A stretch of 20,902 nucleotides of DNA from Bifiguratus adelaidae. Taxonomy: Eukaryota > Mucoromycota > Endogonomycetes > Endogonales. Shown here in pieces: positions 1 to 12,261 of the stretch. The first letter of the stretch is position 1. Each line of letters begins with the position of its first letter. Location of the stretch: contig MVBO01000198.1 of the NCBI GenBank assembly GCA_002261195.1, forward strand, positions 1 to 20,902, in the 5' to 3' direction. The translations under genes were made by a program, and so were the position numbers. The notes beneath the pieces are model-generated. The model was not told the DNA's origin. It saw only the letters and a program-made list of their open reading frames with translations, and searched no databases.

Positions 1-59
1 ATTTGACGGATAAGAAGGCTGCTACCGAGGGTGCGACCGAGTCTACGACGACAGCCTAA
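1..59 (+). CDS. C-terminal end of an unidentified protein (partial)
   Basis: Reading from base 3, an open frame runs to a TAA at 57-59 and encodes 18 residues, ending KKAATEGATESTTTA. The tail is rich in Ala, Thr, Glu and Lys, as in a disordered C-terminus. The rest of the gene lies outside the window, so no function can be given. It converges on the CREG-like gene, leaving about 175 bp for two 3' ends. That this is a real gene end is inferred from composition and the clean stop only. Confidence 0.4.
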   Translation, partial: LTDKKAATEGATESTTTA

Positions 60-234
60 GCTTAGATGTGTCACCGATGCTGTATAGTACTACGAAACCT
101 GTCGAATAATATGGAAGTCTGTGTATATATATGTTGGAGCGAATGAATGGCCTTCCTATGGTGATACTATACATGAGTTACATGCACAAAATAGGTGCTG
201 GGGTGCTGGCATATGCATGGAACATGTCCACATG

Positions 235-1112
235 CTACGTTGACTGCCAATGAAATGACAAGTCTTCACGCGGTTGGGCTTGTCGATAGGTCTTCATGTC
301 TAGAAAGCCGAGATAGTGCAAACCACCGAATCCCCCAATATAATATATCTTTTCGACTGAAAACGTGTAAAAATGAAAGTCGTGAAAGGTGCTGTCTCCA
401 CGGGGTGCCCTAGAATGCCATACTTGTCAGCATATTGTATGGCAAAGGTTCAGGATGATGTACCGACCATAGCTTGGCATCAGGGTGCTTGGTGAGAAAG
501 CACTCCTTGACAGTGTCAAACTAGAGCAAACATCAACATCATGGCTTATGTCTTAACCACTCACCTGTTGATCGTCCACCTGCCGAAGCGTTCCAAACAT
601 GGTCATGCGAGCATTGTTCATGGGATGAAAATTGGGGTCAGCACTATGTTTTCGCACCGTGAACGAAACGCGCCTATCGTACTTGTAATTCTTGATGTTC
701 ATCTATATCTAGGTCAGCATGCCGATTGACTGGATGGGTTCACTTGCCTGTAACCGGGACAGTAATAAGACCAAATCTCCGGTTGAAGGACACGAATCGG
801 AAAAGTAATCCATGCTGCCGAATGGAAACCCTAGCATCCGACAACAACCCAGTGGTTAGACATATGGTGTCTTGGATACTTGAAAGTTGCTGCTTACCAT
901 CAAAACCTTCCACGTTGGCCCCGTTCGTGATGCTCATGAGCGTTCCAATACCTAGACGTGAATGAGCAAGAGCGCAACAATTCAGTGTTCCTCCCACCTT
1001 CATCCCTCACGAGACGTCGAGCTATACTCGCGGCCTCCTGCATTGTCTCTCTGCCCCTCACCACGGCAGCCATACCCTGCCACGCGAACAAGACGAGCAG
1101 CAACCACTTCAT
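235..1112 (-). CDS. CREG-like secreted protein (FMN-binding split-barrel fold), six exons
   Basis: Exons 1112-998, 951-898, 830-748, 702-565, 520-468 and 409-235 join in consistent phase to give 205 aa ending in TAG. Residues 1-19 (MKWLLLVLFAWQGMAAVVR) look like a signal peptide. Family landmarks of the CREG group (Pyrid_oxidase_2) follow in order: an ETMQEAASIARRLV helix, GTLMSITNG, FPFGSMDYFSDS, DRRVSFTVRK, FLTKHPDAKLWAP and IYYIGGFGGLHYLGFL. The length matches the family (about 200 aa). CREG proteins are secreted or lysosomal glycoproteins with the pyridoxamine-oxidase fold and usually no oxidase activity; the fungal members have no settled role. Introns are 44-67 nt, and the third (747-703) is GC-AG with donor CAG|GCAAGT. 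The acceptor at 703 is required, because the alternative six bases earlier reads straight into a stop. Identity is firm; exact splice sites are inferred from phase and alignment. Confidence 0.85.
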
Positions 1113-1202
1113 GCCAAAGGTGTTTCCAAAAGAAGAAAGGGTGTGGAGAAGCTAAAGCCAAAGGCAGAAGCACATGCATATTCATAACAACTCAAACAAT
1201 TG

Positions 1203-3106
1203 CTATATCAGTCGAAAGCGTTTGGCAAGCATGAGACAAATCACCGCAAAGACGAACATGATGCCAACGATCCAAAAGAACCAGGTATAATCCTCATTAT
1301 ACCTTCCCGGCACCGCCACGTTCATACCCCATAAACCAGTGATGATGTTGAGAGGCACAATGATGGTAGCAAAGACCGACAGCCGACCGACGACCTCGTT
1401 GGTGTAATTGGAGGTCTGAGTGAGCTCAATGGAGATTTGAGCAAGGTAATTACCATGAGAGCGGGCGAGAATCTTTTCGTAATGGTTGATGTTTTGAAGC
1501 ATGGTGATTAAATGATCTAGGAGAGCGACGTTGGTCAGCAGCGTGTCGATCCACATTGAAGGTGTAAGTCCTACCTTGAATGTCTCCCAAAAAGAGAATG
1601 ACATCGTGATGGAGTGCCATGCCACTCATGGCATTGACAGGGCCGGATTCGACCGGTTGCTGTACACCGTCGAACGGCGTATCAGGTGCAGATTCCTTGT
1701 AGGCAGGATTTGGCGGATGTGCGAGCGCCATTTCCTTGTGTCGCTCGTCAAAGCGCTTGATAAGTGCTTTAATAACGTCTGGTTTGGAGGTCAAGAGTCG
1801 TAGCATCTGCATGACCTTCTTGCGGCAGGATCCAATGCGGCGTAACATGTCAGATTGCTCGCTTTCTTTGAGCAAAAGGACAAGATCGTCGATCGAATCC
1901 ACTTCTGTTTCAATGAATTCAAGGATGGGCGCAAAAGAGTCGGTAATGTTGTCAATAATGGCGTAGTTAATCCAATCTGGTGTGACAGTGATGTATTCTT
2001 TGAGCTGCCGAATGCGTCGGCGAACATTATGGGGATGCTGCGTGGGCTTGAAATGGAACTGTGGCAAGATGAGCAAGTCGATCGCTCGCCAAACGCCAAG
2101 CACTTACGGTCAAGATGCCGTGACGAAACACGACAATGTAAAAGCTCAAAGGCTTCAAATAGTCATCACTGTACACATCCTGGACAAATGATCGAAAGCA
2201 GACAAACATGTAATTGCGAAAGATTTCAACCTTTTCGCGCGATTCTTGCGTTGAAATGTCTTCGAGCGTGAGTGGATGGATGTGAAAGATCCTGCCAATG
2301 GCTCGCATCTCTGCTTCTGTGGGAGCAAGCACATCGATCCAGAAATTGCCTCGCATCAATAAATCGCCAATGGACGTGCCGTTCTGCGTCAAACCGCCCA
2401 AGGAATGCGATCTAATTGTACCGACATCCACATGGTAATACATGAATCGATCGGTAGGCAATTCATCATTGTACATGCCCGGAGACTAGGATAGTGGTGT
2501 CAATGATCGTTCTGTCCTACCGGGAGGTTCAAGAGCTCCACTCACCTTCAATGGGTCATTGTAGCGACTCGCTTTGCGCGACAAGTCGGGCTTTTCGTTA
2601 CTCTTCTCATCCACGACTTCAAGATAACTCCCACGTCCATCCTCCGAGGTGTCATAGGCCTGTTGAGCCTCTTCCTGCAACCACTCTTGCAAAGCTTCGT
2701 AATCGATCTGGTCTTCCTTGCGTATCTTTTGACCGGGAAAAGGAAAACATACATCCTCCTCGGCCATGTTGGAAGGCTTTCCGAGCATCGTCAAAGGATC
2801 CTGCGCCACCTTGTCGGCGGCATCTTCAATGTCACTATCATCCACATCATCCGTCGTCTGCGACCGTCTGTGATACGTCTGTGGTGACTCAACTCCTTCT
2901 GTAGGTGAATGCCCTGCAATCTGTAGCACAAAGTCTGGAAGCCACCGTGGATTCGATATCGAGGCTGAATGATCCCTGCGTGGTCGAGATGGACGCTCCG
3001 CACTCGCTCTTGTACTTGTTCGACTGAGACGACGAGTCACTGGTTCCATGGTTGTATAAGCTAGTCGAGGTGACGCTGAATCAGAGTCTACGGGGGAATA
3101 ATCCAT
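1203..3106 (-). CDS. CorA-family Mg2+ transporter (fungal Alr/Mnr2 type)
   Basis: Four exons (3106-2546, 2485-2108, 2058-1575, 1516-1203) give 578 aa ending in TAG; introns are 60, 49 and 58 nt. CorA/Alr proteins are pentameric divalent-cation channels in the plasma or vacuolar membrane that carry mainly Mg2+. The hallmark GMN motif is at about residues 538-540 (LWGMNVAVPGRY). It closes the first membrane helix (LSVFATIIVPLNIITGL), and a second helix (WFFWIVGIMFVFAVICLML) is followed by a short basic tail. The funnel domain is recognisable by FHIHPLTLEDI, REKVEIFRNYMFVCFR, DSIDDLVLLL, the paired LRRIGSCRKKVMQMLRLL, LGDIQDH and HYEKILARSHGNYLAQ. Residues 1-190 are polar and Ser/Arg/Asp-rich, probably a disordered cytosolic lead. 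The protein is shorter than yeast Alr1 or Mnr2, so I cannot tell a plasma-membrane from a vacuolar member. It is transcribed divergently from the GDSL esterase gene. Confidence 0.93.
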
Positions 3107-3184
3107 GTCAATGGGTACATGGAGTCAATGCAGGGGAGTGCCTGGAGGTAAACTGTATCGGGGAATTTCTCTTTTGCGTACAAG
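3107..3184. promoter_or_regulatory. 78-bp shared divergent promoter between CorA transporter and GDSL esterase
   Basis: Only 78 bp separate the CorA start codon (3106, minus strand) from the chosen esterase start (3185, plus strand). Even if the esterase began at the later in-frame ATGs (3227, 3239 or 3245) the gap would stay under 140 bp. I see no TATA box. Transcription must start from a very compact bidirectional region or with overlapping 5' leaders. This is inferred from gene positions, not from a recognised element. Confidence 0.5.
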
Positions 3185-4592
3185 ATGTTGGTGCGATGGA
3201 CAACATGGAGCACATTTGGTGCGTTAATGGCACCGTGTATGGCTATGCTGGTCAAGAACGTCGTCGTCTTTGGTGATTCATACTCTGGTGAGTGGATGGA
3301 GAGAGAGCGAGTTGAAATGTGCTCATTGTACGACTAGATGGAGGGAATGTGGGACGCAAGACGAATGGACCCATGTGGTATGAGAGTTTGTCGACATCCT
3401 GGGAGGCAGAGAACTTGCACTCGTTTGCATTTGTTGGCGCAACCTGTGAGGATGCTCAGAATATCGGTGGAACAGACATTCCAAGCATCAAGGATCAATT
3501 GGAGCTCTATTACGATCAATCGTTGGATTTGAAGCCTGAAGAGACCGTCTATGCGCTCTGGGTGGGTACGAATGATGTGGTGCTGGCGCAGGGTGAGTGT
3601 AGCGATGAATTTGGCCGTTCATGTCCACTGATTCGTCATGTTTAGGTGCAAACGCCGGAACCATGTCCAAGGTGGAACGAACATTGGAATGCATCAAGAA
3701 TCACGTGGATACGCTCTATCGTGTCTTTAACGCGCGCCACATGCTCTTGATTGATTTGCCACCCATCGATTCTAGCCCCTACTATCGTCAGTCGTCCGCA
3801 AAAACGCCGTCCAATATTCCGCTTTTCAACGAAAAGCTCATCAGCAGTGTTTCGGAATGGAACGCTGAATTCGGCACGCGGGCTGTCGTGGTGGATGCCA
3901 ACAGCATCATTGCGGACATTGCCAAAAATCCAAGTGCATACGGTATCAAGGACACTGAGCAAGCGTATTGGTTATCCTGTCAAGGGAGTTGTACGGAAGA
4001 TGCCAATGATTACTTGTGGTGGGATCAGACGCATCTCACTGGGGCTGCGCACACGGCACTGGCCAAGAGTATTGTGGCGGCTAAGCCTTTTGGTGTGGCT
4101 GGCAAGAAATTGACGTCAGAAGTCACCCTTCAATCCCCTCGATACGATCCTCAACTCGGTGATGGAAAGCTCGACGATATCCAGAAACCCATTGTGGAGT
4201 ACAATGGGCCAGATACGCCTCAAGGCCCTACGCTGATCTCTACACCTGCTGTCGTCGATGAAATACCCTTTACCTCGGACGGCAACCCAAAGGATCCGAC
4301 GCCTGTCCAGGATGACACACCGATCAAGGACGACGGAGGCGAGGTAGAACTACCTCCGGCCTCAGATCCTTGGAGGGATGATGATGGTTATCCAGATACA
4401 CAGCCAGACACCGCCGCCGAGACGGTTCAGATACCCTTGAAGCCGACATCCGACGATATGGTCGTGCCTCTCCTCCTGTCGTCTATCGTCTGCATTGGTC
4501 TATTTGCCTATTTCAAGCGGGGCAACTGGAGTAGGGGCAAATACCGGTTTACACCCCTTCCCTTGGCCGATCTAGGTGACTCTAGACCGTAA
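3185..4592 (+). CDS. GDSL/SGNH-type esterase with signal peptide and C-terminal membrane anchor
   Basis: Three exons (3185-3287, 3338-3592, 3646-4592; introns 50 and 53 nt) give 434 aa ending in TAA. The block I serine is S32 in VVVFGDSYSDGGN, the block III asparagine is N113 in WVGTNDV, and the block V Asp/His pair is D246 and H249 in WWDQTHLTGAAH. This is the complete SGNH catalytic set, as in fungal GDSL lipases and CE16-like acetylesterases. Starting at 3185 gives a plausible signal peptide (MLVRWTTWSTFGALMAPCMA) before the catalytic strand; ATGs at 3227, 3239 and 3245 are in frame but would shorten or remove it. After the catalytic domain (to about residue 265) comes an Asp/Pro/Thr-rich stalk of about 125 residues. 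Then comes one hydrophobic helix (about 391-410, VVPLLLSSIVCIGLFAYF) and a basic tail, suggesting a cell-surface or endomembrane-anchored enzyme. The substrate is not deducible. It converges on ASF1 with 182 bp between stops. Confidence 0.88.
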
Positions 4593-4774
4593 TGTTGGCC
4601 TATTCCAATATACTGTTGTATCATACCCTCTCTAGACCACGTATTGACTAATAGATTGTGAATAGGCTCTTCAAAGATTTTTGATATGTGCTGTTTATCA
4701 TTATCATCTGTTTGAACTGTACATGCATGGTTGGTGAGGGGGCAAGGCAGGCAAGGCAACGAATAATGCCTTCG

Positions 4775-5537
4775 CTAGGCCACTTCTACCTGCATATCCA
4801 CATCCAAGGAATCGTTTTCTGTATTGTTCGATTGAGCATCCCTACAAAACCCATGTCATTAGCGCCAAGCTCATGTACGCTTGTTTCACACCTACCAATC
4901 AATCATGTAGCGGGTCACCTTGGGCTTGTCGGCCAAAATGTTGCGATACAGTTTTTCAATCACTAGAGGTGGAGGAGGTAATGAGTTGCCCTGCTCATCT
5001 TCCAATGGAATATTCCTCAGTTCTTCATCCATGTACTCGTTATTGACATAGTAGGCCACCCGTATAAACTCTTTGGACCGGTAATAGCAAGACAGGATCA
5101 CCACGGTGACGCCGACGACTTCGTGTTCTCGTAGCTTTGTGACATCTGGCGGATCAGCCTGTGCCATAGGCGTTATTCCTAGGCAAGCATGCGTCGATGC
5201 CCTCTGCCTTACCTCAAATATAAACTTGTTGACGCCCACAGGGACAGGTCCCACCATGATGGACTCGAGCTCTTGATCATATTCCCATGTCTCTGGCGAC
5301 CCTACGTAGACCAACTTCCATTCGAGATCTACAACCATGCATTGTTTCAATATATACTGTACGCATGCACCAGCCAGCCGTGGTGGACGTGGTCACCCTG
5401 CGCATGGTCAATGTAGAAGACCACTTACCTTCCTTCAACTCTGCGTTGCACTCAAAAGTTATCTCAAACTGAAAGGGCTTTGTGAATAGACAAGGATTGT
5501 CCAAGACTTGTATGTTGGTAATGTTGACGAGAGCCAT
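4775..5537 (-). CDS. ASF1: histone H3-H4 chaperone Asf1
   Basis: Four exons (5537-5429, 5328-5213, 5158-4896, 4841-4775; introns 100, 54 and 54 nt) encode 184 aa ending in TAG. Asf1 binds the H3-H4 dimer and hands it to CAF-1 or HIR during replication-coupled and replication-independent nucleosome assembly in the nucleus. The conserved immunoglobulin-like core is nearly complete: [86 protein letters not shown] and VTRYMIDWD. Exon 4 adds the tail [21 protein letters not shown], short and acidic as in other fungal Asf1 proteins. It is supported by a CTAAT branch site, a TAG acceptor and restoration of the WD pair that normally ends the core. If the last intron is retained, TAG follows Trp at once and the tail is lost. 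The gene is divergent from the aminotransferase gene, with cell-cycle-type sites upstream. Confidence 0.96.
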
Positions 5538-5609
5538 GAGACAAGGAGGCAGAGAGGCGACGCAAGGAAGAGCTTCAGGTTTCAATGAAACGACACGAGC
5601 GCGACGTGT

Positions 5610-5685
5610 CACGTGTTTTTGGGAGGTCGTGTTTTGACGCGTTTTTGTTGGAAGGATGGCCATTGTTAATGCCATTGCGACGCGT
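5610..5685. promoter_or_regulatory. ASF1 upstream sites: E-box and two MluI cell-cycle boxes
   Basis: Upstream of the ASF1 start codon (5537) lie CACGTG at 5610-5615 and ACGCGT at 5637-5642 and 5680-5685. ACGCGT is the MCB element bound by the MBF complex at G1/S in fungi. CACGTG is bound by bHLH factors such as Cbf1. Two perfect MCBs about 100 and 143 bp from the start of an S-phase histone chaperone gene make biological sense. All three are palindromic, so they could also act on the divergent aminotransferase gene. The motifs are seen directly; their function is inferred. Confidence 0.55.
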
Positions 5686-5797
5686 ATGAGTAAAGATGTG
5701 CTTGGGTCAAGCTGTCTTTCAGGCCCAATGCATTGCATCCATCCGCATACGCACATTCTAGCAAATAGCATATCGCACTACTCTTCTCTGAATGGAT

Positions 5798-5822
5798 CAT
5801 GCCATGTCATGCAATGCCATGA
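5798..5822 (+). repeat. short imperfect CATGCCATG-type repeats in the ASF1/aminotransferase intergenic region
   Basis: The stretch reads as overlapping, imperfect copies of TCATGCCATG, and a further TCATGCAA lies just downstream near 5833. The unit is short and the copies diverge. It may be a slipped low-complexity patch or a cluster of binding sites. I see no other structure in the 488-bp intergenic region (5538-6025) beyond the E-box and MluI boxes. Confidence 0.3.
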
Positions 5823-6025
5823 AAGACGATATCATGCAACTCAGCAGCTCTTGCGAGTAAATCCACTGGCCTTTCAATGGCTCTCGCGCGTCTTTATTCC
5901 CCGTGTCCTTCCACGCGACTCATTCCGAGGCAGTCACAAATTCAACTCTATTTCTCACTGATATCTCACAGTCTTTGCTTCTGCTCTACTCTATACCCGC
6001 TACACAGAAAGGTGAATCCTTCAGG

Positions 6026-7511
6026 ATGCATAGGCGGCTGGCAGGTGGACTATCTCGAACCCTCTGCTCTTCGGTCGGCAAGCGGCTGTTTTCTACAAGG
6101 ACTCCGCTTGCCAAACACAAGCTATGTATGATTCCAGGTAGGTTGGAGATATTCACCATGATTGGCCGGTACCTTGACATTTGCTTTAACTGCACTTCAG
6201 GGCCAATTGAATTCCATGAAGATGTGCTGGCTGCCATGTCGACGCCTGCAACCTCTCACGTTGATCCAGATTTCCTACCTGTATTTGGCGAGGCGATTGA
6301 GATGACGCGGGAAGTTGTTCGGACGGACAAGGGACAGCCCTTCTTGGTGGCAGGCTCCGGGACGTTGGGATGGGATATGATGAGCAATGTATTGGAAGAA
6401 GGCGACTCGACATTGATGGTCAATACCGGGTATTTCGGTGATCGTTTCGCAGAGAGGTAGGATGAACAAGATCAGTCGTTCGAGTTGACAAGTCATTGAC
6501 ATTTAACCTAGTCTAGAGACCTATGGGGCCAATGTCCATCATGTGAAAGCAAGTATTGGATCGAGGCCCTCAACGAAAGATATTGAGGCTGCATTGGTCG
6601 AGCACAAGGGATACAAGATGGTGGCCATCACTCACGTCGATACATCTACGGGCGTCCTTAATGACATCCAGGCGCTCGCGCAGGTCATTCGCCAGAGATC
6701 ACCCGAAAGTCTGATTGTTGTTGACGGCGTTTGCGCGGTTGGAAGCGAGGAATTGGCCTTTGACGACTGGGGCATCGATATCGTCATTACAGCTTCACAA
6801 AAGGGGCTGGGCGTACCGCCAGGTCTCTCTGTGGTGGTTGCGAGTCAACGAGCATTGGATGTCTTCAAGAAGCGCTCGTCGCGCATACGCAATTACTATG
6901 GAAATTGGAACAAGTGGCTACCAGGTAAGCTCCGGGGACTTGCGCAGAAGAAGGAGTTGCTTCAGGCCGTATGTTAATATGTCCTCCGTAGTCATGGAAG
7001 CCTATGAAGCTCGGTCAGCCTTGTATTTTGCCACACCACCCGTTCAATTGTTATATGCCCTGAATGTATCGCTCAAGCAGATTCTTGCAAACGGCCCAAC
7101 CGGTCTATCTGAACGCATCGATGCCCATCGCAAAGCTTCCGGACAGGTCAAGGCAGCCGTGCAAGGTCTCGGTCTCAAACTCGTACCGACGTCACTGGAA
7201 GGGGCCGCCAATGGAATGACGGCCGTCTATACGCCGCCGTCCATTAAGACGCCTGATCTCATCGAGGCCATGGCCAAAAAAGGCGTCCAGATCGCCGGTG
7301 GTCTGCCGATTAAAGCCGAACCCTATTTCCGCATTGGGTGAGTATGCACTCTTTTTTCTCCATCCTTTTGTAGCATGACATTCGTCTCCTGACCCGACAC
7401 ACCTTCTGTAGGCACATGGGTATCAGCGTGGTGGAGCCTGAACGCAAGCATATACAACATGTGATTGAAAGCTTGCATTCCAGTCTTAATGAACTTAATT
7501 ATAGGTCGTAA
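6026..7511 (+). CDS. AGX1: alanine-glyoxylate / serine-pyruvate aminotransferase (PLP class V), probably mitochondrial
   Basis: Five exons (6026-6137, 6201-6456, 6512-6924, 6992-7337, 7412-7511; introns 63, 55, 67 and 74 nt) give 408 aa ending in TAA. The enzyme moves an amino group from alanine (or serine) to glyoxylate, making glycine and pyruvate, and uses pyridoxal phosphate on a lysine. Family landmarks: MIPGPIEFHEDV, TSHVDPDF, AGSGTLGWDMM, VNTGYFGDRFAE, HVDTSTGVLND, VDGVCAVGSEEL, the PLP lysine K220 in ITASQKGLGVPPG, YYGNWNKWLP, YFATPPVQLLYAL, and GGLPIKAEPYFRIGHMG near the end. The first 35 residues (MHRRLAGGLSRTLCSSVGKR then LFST) are Arg/Ser-rich with no acids, a typical mitochondrial presequence. 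The C-terminus (LNYRS) is not a peroxisomal PTS1. 6026 is the first ATG in the open frame. The yeast symbol is used for the orthologous family; substrate preference is not visible. Confidence 0.93.
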
Positions 7512-8003
7512 TGGATCCATTAGGCGATGTAACTTGAACATTGACCTTGCGCAGACGTAAAGGCAAATCACGTGATTAGCGTCGACTCCCAGAAGGTTCT
7601 TTCACTTGGCGAGCTTTGGCTCTTTTTGCATCATACTTTGCTCGGTGAAGGTGCTAGCGAGTTGTAGATAAGTCAAGAGGCTTCCTCGGTCTCTAAAATA
7701 CAGCAGCGTTATACAAGAGCGCACGATCGGGTCTCCTACGCATACGGGGCAAAGTCTAGAAGGCAAGCGAATGATTGTCTCCTTCGTTGCGACTTGCGCC
7801 GCTGACGTTGGCACCTTCTTCTTTACAGACAGTTAGATAGAGTGCAATTGTGTCTTTATCAAGAAACACGCGCAACCTTGAAACGGCAACGAGGAATTAA
7901 GTGGGGAGAGGCGATCGACCGCAGGCATATAGACGACGAGAGAGTCGGCCAGGAATTTGGACTTTCGGCGCTGGCAAGTCTGAAAACGGAACCGACTATA
8001 GCC
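7512..8003. other. intergenic region before the ubiquitin protease, with a palindromic E-box
   Basis: This stretch lies between the aminotransferase stop and the Ubp12-type start. It contains the 10-bp palindrome ATCACGTGAT at 7567-7576, a perfect E-box of the Cbf1/bHLH type, about 430 bp upstream of the protease start codon. The frame of the protease is open back to about 7842, but no ATG occurs in it before 8004. I see no TATA box and no convincing small gene. Confidence 0.4.
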
Positions 8004-12057
<4,054 letters not shown>

Positions 12058-12261
12058 ATTAAATACACCTGTCAAGATCAGTCTTCTAGGGGCGATTTTG
12101 ACAATTCAATCCTTCTTTGCCGTCTGAATAGAAAGGATAGGGAAATCGTGGTACATTGAGCAGTGCCTAATTCTGCCGGCACCTTTGCGCGACTGAAGGA
12201 TATCTCGTTTGATAAGCTCTCAATTATATGCATACTAATACTGAATTTACACGGATATAGG

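Noticed and set aside
740-1003. A one-base frameshift in the CREG-like gene after its signal peptide
   Set aside because: A 46-nt intron (997-952) with GT donor and TAG acceptor joins the two parts in phase and recovers the conserved GTLMSITNG segment, so no lesion is needed.
4892-4900. ASF1 ending at the first TAG after MIDW
   Set aside because: The family core normally ends WD, and a phase-correct intron with CTAAT branch leads to an exon with a typical acidic tail. The shorter end is kept only as a possible intron-retention form.
7602-7814. Small minus-strand gene of 70 codons upstream of the ubiquitin protease
   Set aside because: No family resemblance, no supporting splice or promoter signal, and it lies in the protease's upstream region.
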